This document shows positions 1-7,297 of a stretch of DNA of 23,911 bases, piece after piece (the stretch's first letter is position 1; each line of letters opens with the position of its first letter). Below the pieces are notes generated by a model. It was not told where the DNA came from, did no database searches, and worked only from the letters and a program-made list of their open reading frames with translations. The position numbers were made by a program, and so were the translations under genes. Source of the DNA: a virus; the IMG/VR virus record IMGVR_UViG_3300018428_000181, positions 1-23,911 of that record. One strand, given 5' to 3'.

Positions 1-120
1 ATTGAAGATGTAATCGCAGGTAAAGATATATGGATGGAACAAAAGGAAGTTATACAACGTCTTGAGAAAAGAAACAAAAAGATGAAAAGAAAACCTCCTG
101 TAGCATCAGTTACAAACTAA
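1..120 (+). CDS. C-terminal end of an unrecognised protein (5' end outside window)
   Basis: An open frame runs from the first base of the window to a TAA at 118-120, encoding the last 39 residues of a protein. The tail is lysine- and arginine-rich (RLEKRNKKMKRKPP) and ends in VASVTN. There is no recognisable domain in what is visible, so no function is assigned. It is followed by a 71-base gap that holds the ligase promoter. Confidence 0.7.
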   Translation: MEDVIAGKDIWMEQKEVIQRLEKRNKKMKRKPPVASVTN

Positions 121-138
121 AATATTTTGCCAAAATGC

Positions 139-167
139 TTGACTTTTCAGTTAAAAGCATTTAAAAT
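139..167 (+). promoter_or_regulatory. Early (sigma70-like) promoter for DNA ligase
   Basis: TTGACT at 139-144, 17 bases, then TAAAAT at 162-167. It belongs to a family of five boxes in this window with identical 17-base spacing. It lies 24 bases before the ligase ATG, so the leader is about 17 bases. The preceding bases (CAAAATGC) also match the promoters at 2434 and 4685. Confidence 0.75.
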
Positions 168-178
168 TATATAAATTG

Positions 179-191
179 TGAGGAATATTAT
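179..191 (+). promoter_or_regulatory. Leader motif TGAGGA before ligase; possible RegA operator
   Basis: TGAGGA at 179-184, then ATATTAT and the ligase ATG. It serves as the Shine-Dalgarno and resembles, from memory, the T4 gene 44 RegA target AAUGAGGAAAUUAUG. The same motif precedes four other early genes here. A role in RegA repression is inference. Confidence 0.4.
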
Positions 192-1301
192 ATGATTAAA
201 AGTTTACCTACTCTATATAAAAGAGATACAACAGGCAAAATCCGCGAATGGACAATACAATACAACGAAGAAGGTATTAGAACTGTTGCTGGAATAAAAG
301 ACGGCAACCTAGTTACGTCTGAGTGGAATTTAACAGAAGCTAAAAACACAGGTAAAGCAAACGCTACTACACAAGCAGAGCAAGCACAAAAAGAGGCACA
401 AGCTAAGTGGGACAAAAATGTTGAGAAAGAATATTTTGAGGACATTACAAAGGTTGACACTTATGATAAATTCAAACCTCAACTAGCACATGACTACACA
501 AAACTAGATGAACATCAAAGAATGATGTTAGACATGATTAGTCAACCTAAGTTAGATGGAATTAGATGTATTGCTAGAAAAGATGGGTTATTTACTAGAC
601 AAGGTAAAGAAATTACAACTTGCAATCATATCAGAAATGCTTTAGAAAGTTATTTTGAGAAAAATCCTACAGACATTTTAGATGGTGAACTTTACAATCA
701 CGCACTAAAATCAGACTTTAATAAAATTACAAGCCTTGTTAGAAAGGTAAAGCCATCACAAGCAGAGGCAGAAGAATGTGCCTCACTTGTTCAATATCAC
801 ATATATGATATGACAGGGCCTGAGTGGGAAGGTTGTTCATTTGAAGATGGCAACTTACACTTAGAGTCACAAAACTTTGAAAGCCCACTTGTATTTGTAG
901 AAACCTCATATTGTTCAAGCCAAACAGAACTAGATGAATTGTATTCACAATACACAGAAGATGGCTATGAAGGACAAATGGTAAGAAACAATACGCCTTA
1001 TGAAAACAAAAGAAGTAAAAACTTATTGAAAAGAAAAGAGTTTATTACAGAAGAGTTTGATGTTGTTGAAGTATTAGAAGGCTCAGGTAATTGGGCAGGA
1101 TATGCTAAACACTTCATTCTTACAGATGGCAAAGAAACATTTAAAAGTGGCGTCAGAGGAAATCAGGCAACACTTAAAGCTCTACTAGAGCAGGAAGTAA
1201 AACCTACTTGGGTAACTTGTAGATACTTTGAAAGATCTGTAGATAACATTCCAAGATTTCCTGTTGTAATAGATTGGGGAGTAGGACAAAGAAATGACTA
1301 A
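192..1301 (+). CDS. ATP-dependent DNA ligase with WGR-like N-terminal domain
   Basis: Joins nicks in DNA using ATP, probably sealing Okazaki fragments and repair products during phage replication. The 369-residue protein has the nucleotidyltransferase motifs in order. Motif I is KLDGIR at 120-125, with K120 the expected AMP-accepting lysine. A DGE motif lies at 164-166, an EGQMVR element at 260-265, and motif V LLKRKEF at 278-284. The C-terminal 85 residues fit an OB domain. Residues about 8-85 resemble a WGR domain (LYKRDTTGKIREW followed by an alanine- and lysine-rich helix), a fusion I associate with phage ligases. The start has TGAGGA 8 bases upstream and its own early promoter. The 3' end overlaps the next gene by 8 bases. 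Confidence 0.93.
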   Translation: MIKSLPTLYKRDTTGKIREWTIQYNEEGIRTVAGIKDGNLVTSEWNLTEAKNTGKANATTQAEQAQKEAQAKWDKNVEKEYFEDITKVDTYDKFKPQLAHDYTKLDEHQRMMLDMISQPKLDGIRCIARKDGLFTRQGKEITTCNHIRNALESYFEKNPTDILDGELYNHALKSDFNKITSLVRKVKPSQAEAEECASLVQYHIYDMTGPEWEGCSFEDGNLHLESQNFESPLVFVETSYCSSQTELDELYSQYTEDGYEGQMVRNNTPYENKRSKNLLKRKEFITEEFDVVEVLEGSGNWAGYAKHFILTDGKETFKSGVRGNQATLKALLEQEVKPTWVTCRYFERSVDNIPRFPVVIDWGVGQRND

Positions 1302-1482
1302 GTCTATAATAGTAACAGTAGCTGTTCAACTTCCATATAGTAATGAACTATTAAACTATAATGACAAATTAAATAGTGCTGTTTTAGATGTTTTAAAAGA
1401 TGGAAAGTTTGCATGCTCAGTAGTAGCAGGTAATGATTTAACATCTGAGCATCCTATAAATAAGAGTAAAGAGAATGGGTAA
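1294..1482 (+). CDS. Small hypothetical protein (62 aa)
   Basis: A 62-residue protein whose ATG lies inside the last codons of the ligase gene, with GTAGGA about 7 bases upstream as a plausible ribosome site. The N-terminus is hydrophobic and beta-rich (SIIVTVAVQLPY) and the C-terminus is polar. There is no signal peptide with a cleavage site and no recognised family. The tight overlap with ligase and the next short gene suggests it is translated as part of the ligase operon. Confidence 0.6.
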   Translation: MTKSIIVTVAVQLPYSNELLNYNDKLNSAVLDVLKDGKFACSVVAGNDLTSEHPINKSKENG

Positions 1483-1600
1483 ACTTAGACAATGGTTTAG
1501 AAGATGGCTTGCCTGGCAAGTAGAAAAGTCTTTTCAAAGGCAAGCAAATAGAATGTTTGACAAAGCAAGAGTCAAATATAAAGACGGGGATAACACATGA
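1475..1600 (+). CDS. Very small basic hypothetical protein (41 aa)
   Basis: An ATG at 1475 opens a 41-codon frame ending with TGA at 1598-1600, which overlaps the next ATG as ATGA. The product is strongly basic and tryptophan-rich ([18 protein letters not shown]), with amphipathic helix character in the first 20 residues, and contains no cysteines. It overlaps the previous gene by 8 bases and fills what would otherwise be a gap in a tightly packed operon. That context supports it being real. A weak AAGAGA lies upstream. The function is unknown. Membrane-surface or nucleic-acid contact is conceivable from composition only. Confidence 0.55.
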   Translation: MGKLRQWFRRWLAWQVEKSFQRQANRMFDKARVKYKDGDNT

Positions 1601-1947
1601 CAAAATGGCATGGCGGTAAAGGCAGTAAACAGCGTCCCGGTGACCAAGAATCCTATAGAATTAATTGGGAGAAAATTTTTGGGAATGCCTCAGCAGTAGA
1701 TGACGCCGCTAATGTTATGAGCAAATATCAAAGCGAAGACTATAGACAAGAATATCATTTCGATAATGGCTATGGTGCTTCAGTAATTAGAACAGAATAT
1801 TCTTATGGTGGAAAGCAAGGACTATTTGAATTAGCAGTCCTTAAAGGTGACGAACTATGCTATGACACCGAAATAACAGATGACGTCTTAGGACATTTAG
1901 ACGAAGGAGAGGTGGAATATTGGTTGGAGAAAATAAAGGCCCTTTAA
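1597..1947 (+). CDS. Conserved phage hypothetical protein with [11 protein letters not shown]-terminus
   Basis: A 116-residue acidic protein. The N-terminal block [11 protein letters not shown] followed by NWEKIFG matches a short N-terminal signature I recall from many uncharacterised phage proteins. The rest is aromatic and acidic ([15 protein letters not shown]) and ends in a helical [14 protein letters not shown]. There is no catalytic motif. It is coupled to the 41-residue gene upstream by an ATGA overlap and overlaps the hydrolase gene downstream by 28 bases. The function is unknown. Confidence 0.75.
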   Translation: MTKWHGGKGSKQRPGDQESYRINWEKIFGNASAVDDAANVMSKYQSEDYRQEYHFDNGYGASVIRTEYSYGGKQGLFELAVLKGDELCYDTEITDDVLGHLDEGEVEYWLEKIKAL

Positions 1948-2420
1948 GTATTATTGTTGCATTATTGCTATTAACTTTTAGTAGTAATATTAAAGCAGCA
2001 TCATATGATGAGGCAAGGTATTGTTTAGCGCAGAACATTTATTTTGAGGCAGCTAATCAATCTTTCGCAGGTAAGTTAGCAGTGGCCCATGTTGTAATGA
2101 ACAGGGTAGATGATTTACAATTCCCAGAAACAGTTTGCGGTGTTGTATATCAGGCAAAACTAAGAGAGAATTGGAAAGGCAATATGGTTCCTATCAGAAA
2201 TCAATGTCAATTTAGTTGGTATTGTGATGGCAAATCAGATGAGCCTGTTGATTCTAAAACTTGGATAAAAGCAATTAGAATATCCAACATGGTTTTAGAT
2301 GGAATATATCCAGATATAACAGAAGGTGCCTTATGGTATCATGCTGACTTTGTAAATCCTTATTGGAATGATGAATTATTACATATAGCAACTATAGATA
2401 ATCATTTATTTTACAAATAA
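1920..2420 (+). CDS. Secreted SleB-like cell wall hydrolase (TTG start)
   Basis: Probably a peptidoglycan-cleaving enzyme of the SleB/Hydrolase_2 family, acting outside the cytoplasmic membrane during lysis. The 166-residue product begins with a signal peptide: GENKG, a hydrophobic core [11 protein letters not shown], then SSNIKA with likely cleavage before ASYDEA. The mature part has the family hallmarks [20 protein letters not shown] (the conserved glutamate is in YFEA), VAHVVMNR, a CQFSWYCDG segment and the late ALWYHA motif. The start is taken as TTG at 1920. It is the only start that gives a complete signal peptide, and GAGGTGG lies just upstream. Signal-bearing endolysins do not depend on a holin for export, but this role is inferred. 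Confidence 0.85.
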   Translation: MVGENKGPLSIIVALLLLTFSSNIKAASYDEARYCLAQNIYFEAANQSFAGKLAVAHVVMNRVDDLQFPETVCGVVYQAKLRENWKGNMVPIRNQCQFSWYCDGKSDEPVDSKTWIKAIRISNMVLDGIYPDITEGALWYHADFVNPYWNDELLHIATIDNHLFYK

Positions 2421-2433
2421 TTTCCAAAAATGC

Positions 2434-2462
2434 TTGACTTTAGGAGCAAAAGACGTTAGAAT
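2434..2462 (+). promoter_or_regulatory. Early promoter for the VWA/metalloprotease-like gene
   Basis: TTGACT at 2434-2439, 17 bases, TAGAAT at 2457-2462. The segment from CCAAAAATGC through TAGAATATATGTAT is almost the same as the promoter of the MoxR gene at 4685. The predicted leader is about 29 bases. Confidence 0.78.
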
Positions 2463-2482
2463 ATATGTATATTAAATAAAAG

Positions 2483-2498
2483 TGAGGACTTTTAATAC
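2483..2498 (+). promoter_or_regulatory. Leader motif GTGAGGACTTTT before VWA gene; possible RegA operator
   Basis: TGAGGA at 2483-2488, then CTTTTAATAC and ATG at 2499. The core GTGAGGACTTT is shared exactly with the MoxR leader at 4733-4743. It acts as the ribosome site. RegA binding is inference. Confidence 0.4.
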
Positions 2499-4688
2499 AT
2501 GCAAAAAGTAATAGAAACAAAATCAATACTAGCAAAATTACTAGCTACTGAAGACATTACAGTAGAACATCAGCAAATAGGCACAGCAGCCTTTGACGTT
2601 AAGAATAGAAAACTACTTCTCCCAATGTGGGGCGAGATGTCAGATTCATTATATGACTTGCTAATAGGACATGAAGTAGGACATGCTAGATACACACCAC
2701 CTCAAGGTTGGCATGATGCTGTTCTTGAGGACATGAACAAAAAAGCATTTTACAACATTTTAGAAGATGTTCGTATCGAAAAGAAAGTTAAGAAAAAATA
2801 TCCTGGCCTTGTAAAAAGTTTTTACCAAGGTTATAGAGAATTATTTGAAAAAGACTTCTTCGGTGTTAAAGACAGAGATTACAACAACCTAACATTTATA
2901 GATAGAATTAACTTACATTACAAAATAGGTGCGTTCTTAAATGTTCAATTCTCAGATACAGAAAAAGAAATACTAGCAAGACTAGATGCTGCCGAAACAT
3001 GGGACGACATTAAGGCACTAGCAGAAGAACTGTATCAGAAAGCACAAGACGACAAAGACACAGCAATGGAAACTATGTCATTAGACGACATGGAATTCGG
3101 CGAAGACGGCGACGACTTAGAGCCAGGTGATATGATTGAATGGCTCGAAGGCGAAGGTGATGTTGATGCTCAACAAAGAGTTCATAAAGATGACTTTGAA
3201 GAAGATGAGAATCCAATATACTCAGAAACAGACGCAACATTCAGACGTAAAGAAGAAGAACTGTTAGACAAACTAGCACAACCAATTAAATATGTTGACT
3301 TTAAGCCATACGATTACAAAAAGAAAGTAATTAGTCCTAAGGACATTTATAATGGTAAACTTGAGGACAGATTCCAACAATGGAATTATGCAGAAAGTAA
3401 CCCAGGCACAACAAATTTAGAAGAGAAGTCTAAAGAACTATACTCAGAATTTATGAGGCACATTAGTCCTCAAATCAACGCAATGGCTGCTCATTTTGAT
3501 AGAAAGAAAGCAGCACAGGCTTTCAGAAAAGCATCTATTAGTAAAACAGGTGACTTGAACGAGGACAAATTATTTGCTTATAAGTTGACTGAAGACTTAT
3601 TCAAAAGATCTACAAGTATTCCAGATGGCAAGAATCACGGCTTCCTAATGTATCTAGATATGTCAGGTAGTATGGACAACCACATGGCAGGCACAATAGA
3701 TCAACTTTTAACATTGGTATTATTCTGTCAGAAAGTAAATATACCATTTGAAGTTTATGGTTTCACTACATCTTATGGATGGAGATGGGGCGATAGAACA
3801 GACTACTCTGTAAAAGATATAAACTTTGCTAGCACAGAAGAAGATATCAAGGTTGTAAACTTATATTCAAGCACTTTCAAGAAAGCACAAAGAACTAAGG
3901 CATTGCAAACTTTACTACTATGGAAAGAATGTTTTAGAAAATATGACTGGAACGAAGATGCAGATCAATTTTCAATTAAAAGAGGATATGAGTATGAAGA
4001 TGATTATACAGAAAATCCTTTTGAAATGGGTGGAACTCCACTGAATACAATGTTAGCTCTAGGTGTTGACTTAGCAAATGACTTTAGAAAAGCACACAAG
4101 GTTGAGATACTGAATACAATAGTTCTAACTGATGGTGGTGCAACAGATTGGATAGAAGAAGCAGATACATATACTGACTCCGAAGGTAACAAAAAGACAC
4201 AATGGCACGGTATTAGAGACTACAATCACAGAATTTGCATTAGACGTAAAGGTCATCAGATAACATCTAGAAGAGATGTCACTAGATCTACTCTTACTAC
4301 TTTACTAAGCGAGCAATACAAACAGCTTACAGGTTCTAAATTAATTAACTTTTATGTAACTAATTGGAACAAAAGACAACTAGACTCAGAGTGGTATTGG
4401 AGTCATGATAACTCTAATTCTCTAGAAGGTAAGTGGGAGTTTGACAAACAATGGGATAAGCAAAAATCATCTAGAACAGGTGTGTTGCACTACTCTCCTA
4501 GTCAAGGCTTTGATGAAATGTTTTGGATTAAAGGTGCTAAGAACTTAGACATAACAGAACAAGAGTTACAACCTAAGTCAGCAAAGAAAATAGATGTTCT
4601 TAGAGAGTTCAAGAAACTTAACAAGAACAAAACTAAAAACAAAATATTCTTAAATAACTTTATTGAAATAATTTCAAAAAGTGCTTGA
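2499..4688 (+). CDS. Zinc-metalloprotease-like / von Willebrand factor A protein (CobT-like)
   Basis: A 729-residue protein with two modules. The N-terminal part has a zincin motif HEVGH at 58-62 followed by NILEDVRIEKK at 86-96, the kind of LED-R-E helix that can supply a third metal ligand. A very acidic linker follows at about 185-240. The C-terminal VWA domain has MIDAS residues D387-M-S389-G-S391, GGTP around T513 and LTDGG at 543-547. VWA proteins of this type pair with MoxR ATPases, as CobT does with CobS in cobaltochelatase. The MoxR gene is the next gene and has a twin promoter. A chelatase or protein-remodelling role is inferred, and the HEVGH motif argues for proteolysis or metal binding. 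It probably acts in the cytoplasm, because no signal peptide is seen. Confidence 0.85.
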   Translation: MQKVIETKSILAKLLATEDITVEHQQIGTAAFDVKNRKLLLPMWGEMSDSLYDLLIGHEVGHARYTPPQGWHDAVLEDMNKKAFYNILEDVRIEKKVKKKYPGLVKSFYQGYRELFEKDFFGVKDRDYNNLTFIDRINLHYKIGAFLNVQFSDTEKEILARLDAAETWDDIKALAEELYQKAQDDKDTAMETMSLDDMEFGEDGDDLEPGDMIEWLEGEGDVDAQQRVHKDDFEEDENPIYSETDATFRRKEEELLDKLAQPIKYVDFKPYDYKKKVISPKDIYNGKLEDRFQQWNYAESNPGTTNLEEKSKELYSEFMRHISPQINAMAAHFDRKKAAQAFRKASISKTGDLNEDKLFAYKLTEDLFKRSTSIPDGKNHGFLMYLDMSGSMDNHMAGTIDQLLTLVLFCQKVNIPFEVYGFTTSYGWRWGDRTDYSVKDINFASTEEDIKVVNLYSSTFKKAQRTKALQTLLLWKECFRKYDWNEDADQFSIKRGYEYEDDYTENPFEMGGTPLNTMLALGVDLANDFRKAHKVEILNTIVLTDGGATDWIEEADTYTDSEGNKKTQWHGIRDYNHRICIRRKGHQITSRRDVTRSTLTTLLSEQYKQLTGSKLINFYVTNWNKRQLDSEWYWSHDNSNSLEGKWEFDKQWDKQKSSRTGVLHYSPSQGFDEMFWIKGAKNLDITEQELQPKSAKKIDVLREFKKLNKNKTKNKIFLNNFIEIISKSA

Positions 4689-4700
4689 CATTGGTGTCAA
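4685..4700. repeat. Inverted repeat on the -35 box of the MoxR promoter
   Basis: TTGACA, TTGG, TGTCAA: a perfect 6-base dyad whose left arm is the -35 box. It could be an operator or a small hairpin at the end of the VWA transcript. No T-run follows, so a terminator is unlikely. A chance occurrence cannot be excluded. Confidence 0.5.
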
Positions 4701-4713
4701 AAGATAGTAGAAT
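4685..4713 (+). promoter_or_regulatory. Early promoter for the MoxR/CobS-like gene
   Basis: TTGACA at 4685-4690, 17 bases, TAGAAT at 4708-4713. The -35 box contains the TGA stop of the upstream VWA gene (4686-4688). This is a near-consensus bacterial promoter with the same flanks as the 2434 promoter. Confidence 0.8.
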
Positions 4714-4733
4714 ATATGTATTAATTAAAAAAG

Positions 4734-4748
4734 TGAGGACTTTATATT
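4734..4748 (+). promoter_or_regulatory. Leader motif GTGAGGACTTT before MoxR gene; possible RegA operator
   Basis: TGAGGA at 4734-4739 followed by CTTTATATT and ATG at 4749. It matches the VWA leader exactly across GTGAGGACTTT. It is the Shine-Dalgarno of the gene. RegA recognition is inferred from resemblance to the T4 gene 44 site. Confidence 0.4.
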
Positions 4749-5918
4749 ATGAATAAAATCGAAAAACAAAAGCTCTTAGGAGCGCTTAAGGCTGAAGACA
4801 ACAATTACGGTGTTTTCAGTAGAAAAGATATTATTAACACAGCAACTAGCTTGGGACTAGGGTTTCCAGGTTGGTTAGTTTCTGCTCAATACAAAGTAGA
4901 AAAAGGTGTTTATAATATTTCACCAGCATTAGAAAATGTGATAGCAATGCCAATAGCAGAGCAACCACAGAAACAAGAACCAATCTTAACAGTAGAAACT
5001 GCGAAGGTTGTTCAACAGGCAAAGTTGGCTATGGACATAGAAAACTTGATTCCGAGCAGAGACAAGACATTTGTTCCTTTCGGATTTTTCAGAGACTTAA
5101 AGAAAGTATTACAATCAGATACTTTTTATCCAATTTTCATTAGTGGCTTATCAGGTAATGGTAAGACTACAATGGTAGAACAGGTATGTGCCACATTAGG
5201 ACGTGAGGCCATACGTGTAAATATTAGTATTGAAACAGATGAGGACGATCTCATAGGTGGCAATACATTAGTTGACGGTAACGTCGTTTATAGAGAAGGG
5301 CCCGTCCTCACCGCGATGAAACGCGGGGCAGTTCTCATTCTTGATGAAGTAGACCGAGGCTCTAACAAGCTAATGTGTCTTCAGGCAATACTTGAAGGAA
5401 AATCGTATTTCAACAAGAAAAACGGCGAGACAGTCGCTCCTGCTCAAGGGTTCACAATAATTGCAACCGCCAATACAAAAGGCCAAGGCTCAGATGACGG
5501 CAGATTTATCAGCGCCCAATTACTTGATGAAGCCTTCCTGGAGAGGTTCGCAATAACTGTTGAACAGGAGTTTCCTACAAGCGCGGTTGAGAAGAAAATT
5601 GTTCTCAACAAAATGGAAGCGGCAGGTTATCAAGATGAAGAATTCGCAGATCATCTTGTAACTTGGTCCGAGGTTATTAGAAAAACTTATGCAGATGGTG
5701 GCATAGACGAGCTTGTATCAACAAGAAGGCTTGAGCACATTGTTAAGGCTTTTGCAATGTTTGGTAACAAAGAAAAAGCAATAGCACTTTGTGTAAACAG
5801 GTTCGATGAAGATACTAAACAAGCATTCATTGACTTGTATAGTAAAGTTGATCCTAATAACCCAGCATACGAAGAGACAACGGAGTCAGAAGACGCAGGC
5901 GAAGATGTTGATTTCTAA
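4749..5918 (+). CDS. cobS: MoxR-type AAA+ ATPase, CobS-like
   Basis: A hexameric-type AAA+ ATPase of the MoxR/CobS group, which uses ATP to remodel partners bound through a VWA protein. The 389-residue protein has Walker A GLSGNGKT at 133-140, Walker B LILDE at 196-200, sensor 1 IIATANT at 237-243 and an arginine-finger-like LERF at 263-266. The first 70 residues are a small basic domain and the tail after 375 is acidic. The upstream VWA gene shares its promoter and leader sequence, supporting a two-protein machine. CobS is the usual annotation in marine T4-like phages, but no other cobalamin gene is present, so a vitamin role is not shown. Bases about 5281-5580 are clearly richer in GC than the rest of the gene. 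Confidence 0.88.
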   Translation: MNKIEKQKLLGALKAEDNNYGVFSRKDIINTATSLGLGFPGWLVSAQYKVEKGVYNISPALENVIAMPIAEQPQKQEPILTVETAKVVQQAKLAMDIENLIPSRDKTFVPFGFFRDLKKVLQSDTFYPIFISGLSGNGKTTMVEQVCATLGREAIRVNISIETDEDDLIGGNTLVDGNVVYREGPVLTAMKRGAVLILDEVDRGSNKLMCLQAILEGKSYFNKKNGETVAPAQGFTIIATANTKGQGSDDGRFISAQLLDEAFLERFAITVEQEFPTSAVEKKIVLNKMEAAGYQDEEFADHLVTWSEVIRKTYADGGIDELVSTRRLEHIVKAFAMFGNKEKAIALCVNRFDEDTKQAFIDLYSKVDPNNPAYEETTESEDAGEDVDF

Positions 5919-6423
5919 TTACGTATTGCAGTTAGCCAATGGGCTCCCACAAGAAATTTGTGAGGAGCTCATTAGCTCTTTTGATGAGGAAAAAGCATTT
6001 AAATACGATACAACATTCCAACAAACATACATAGACGTAGATTTAAGAGAAAGGTTAGGCAAATATATTAGCGCTAACATAGGAGATTATTTAGGAGCGG
6101 TTCCTAAATATGTGCACCCATATATACCAGCATCCTCAGAAGTAGAACATATTGTTATTAAGAAGTTACCTAAAGGAAAAGAACAAAAGGTATTCTTTGA
6201 TAACTATGGGACTCCAAAACGCAGATTACAGATTCAATACTTTTTAAATAATATAGAAGAAGGTGGAGCAATTCATTATGAACTTGCAGGACTTAGATGT
6301 TTACCTAAACAAGGTGAGGTAGTATTGTCCCCATATTCTTGGCAATATGCTAGCAGTGTATCAGCACCTAGCGAAGATTTATTTATTATGGAAACATATA
6401 TGAGGATAAAAGATGAAAATTGA
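5905..6423 (+). CDS. Degenerate 2OG-Fe(II) oxygenase-like protein
   Basis: A 172-residue protein starting at ATG 5905, which overlaps the MoxR gene by 14 bases and has AGGCGA just upstream. A longer upstream start would overlap by over 110 bases and is not favoured. The C-terminal half follows the double-stranded beta-helix pattern of prolyl-hydroxylase-type oxygenases: RRLQIQYFLNN at 106-116, EEGGAIHYE at 118-126, LPKQGEVVLSP at 133-143. The metal-binding positions appear lost. Where HxD is expected the sequence is F97-F98-D99, and the distal histidine position falls near Y148. It is therefore either a pseudo-enzyme or a very divergent member. The function is unknown. Confidence 0.72.
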   Translation: MLISNYVLQLANGLPQEICEELISSFDEEKAFKYDTTFQQTYIDVDLRERLGKYISANIGDYLGAVPKYVHPYIPASSEVEHIVIKKLPKGKEQKVFFDNYGTPKRRLQIQYFLNNIEEGGAIHYELAGLRCLPKQGEVVLSPYSWQYASSVSAPSEDLFIMETYMRIKDEN

Positions 6424-6745
6424 TTACAAATTTGATGAAGATAAAATTATTAAAGAGTTGCAAGAATATGTTGATGCAACTTACAAAGGTCATTATAGCA
6501 AAAACAAATTCCAATCTACAGAGTTTATTATAGATTGTGGACACGGTATTGGTTTTGCCATAGGTAATATACTTAAATATGCTCAAAGATATGGGCGTAA
6601 GGGCACCAAAGATGATGCTAGAAAGGACCTAATGAAGGTTTTACACTACGGCATTATAGCATTAGCAACACACGATAAGGAAGAAGATGAGGATGACACT
6701 CAAGAATATTTTGCTAAATTAGCAGAAGGCAAAAAAGACAAGTAA
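6413..6745 (+). CDS. DUF3310-like small phage protein
   Basis: A 110-residue protein with the pattern HYSKNKFQSTEFI at 27-39 and GFAIGNILKYAQRYGRKG at 47-64, then a helix DARKDLMKVLHYGIIAL. This matches the DUF3310 (SaV-like) family, found widely in phages and often labelled nucleotide kinase without experimental support. It overlaps the previous gene by 11 bases with GAGGATAAAAGATG as ribosome site and start. The C-terminus is acidic then lysine-rich. No signal peptide or membrane segment is seen. The biochemical role is unknown. Confidence 0.8.
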   Translation: MKIDYKFDEDKIIKELQEYVDATYKGHYSKNKFQSTEFIIDCGHGIGFAIGNILKYAQRYGRKGTKDDARKDLMKVLHYGIIALATHDKEEDEDDTQEYFAKLAEGKKDK

Positions 6746-6782
6746 TTGGTGCAAGTTTAGGTATAGGTAAAGTAAAAAGTCT

Positions 6783-6790
6783 TATAAATA
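6783..6790 (+). promoter_or_regulatory. T4-type late promoter TATAAATA
   Basis: An exact TATAAATA octamer in an 84-base intergenic gap, 40 bases before the ATG at 6830. T4-like phages use this box with phage sigma factor gp55 and the clamp gp45. No -35 element is visible, as expected. Confidence 0.75.
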
Positions 6791-6829
6791 AAGAGTAACT
6801 ATTACAAATTTTTTCAGGAGTTTAGAACA

Positions 6830-7216
6830 ATGGCATACGTTGTAAAATTTAAATACACTAAAGATGCAGCAAATACACCTGTTGCTATTACAGGTGATTT
6901 TGATAATACTTTAGCAACACAATTAGCCTCCGCTCAAGATGCGGCCGGCATCACACAAGAGTGGACAGTTTCAGACAATGGCTTTGTAAACGAATGGGTT
7001 TACACAGCACCTAGCGAGGCTGTTTGGCAAACTTTTGTAGTTGACCATCTACATCCAGCAATAGCTGCTAATAATGCAGTATTCACAGAACAGGTTGATG
7101 AAAACACAGAAAACGCTGTTCAAATGGATATTGTTATTATTGATGAAGACGGTAACGAAACCACTAACCCATTCGGCACAGTTGCTGATATTGTTAGTTC
7201 ATTAGCAGGAAGTTAA
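6830..7216 (+). CDS. Late-expressed protein of unknown function
   Basis: A 128-residue protein with no family I recognise. It is soluble, beta-rich and acidic, with alanine-, asparagine- and threonine-rich stretches (TGDFDNTLATQLASAQDAAG) and no cysteines, signal or membrane segment. AGGAG lies 9 bases before the ATG. It stands alone between a perfect late promoter at 6783 and the early promoter of gp45 at 7234. It is thus likely a monocistronic late gene, which suggests a virion or assembly role. That role is inference from the promoter only. Confidence 0.8.
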   Translation: MAYVVKFKYTKDAANTPVAITGDFDNTLATQLASAQDAAGITQEWTVSDNGFVNEWVYTAPSEAVWQTFVVDHLHPAIAANNAVFTEQVDENTENAVQMDIVIIDEDGNETTNPFGTVADIVSSLAGS

Positions 7217-7233
7217 AACGGTATCCTGTAACA

Positions 7234-7262
7234 TTGACTTTATAATGAAAAGGTTATATAAT
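7234..7262 (+). promoter_or_regulatory. Early promoter for sliding clamp gp45
   Basis: TTGACT at 7234-7239, 17 bases, consensus TATAAT at 7257-7262. The leader is about 28 bases and uses GGAG rather than the TGAGGA motif seen at other early genes. Confidence 0.8.
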
Positions 7263-7297
7263 TAAGTTTATATAATATAATTGGAGTAAAATATATT

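Noticed and set aside
2431-2437. MotA-box-like TGCTTGA upstream of the VWA gene (also at 136 and 4682) as a T4 middle promoter
   Set aside because: T4 middle promoters place the box about 12 bases from the -10. Here the gap is 19 bases, and the TTGACT -35 with 17-base spacing explains the sequence better.
5806-5904. Longer N-terminus for the 5905 gene
   Set aside because: It would overlap the MoxR gene by over 110 bases and adds residues without resemblance to the fold. ATG 5905 is next to the stop with a ribosome-like site.
4749-5918. CobS as proof of phage cobalamin synthesis
   Set aside because: Only the ATPase and VWA type proteins are present, which are shared by many remodelling machines, and no other pathway gene is seen.
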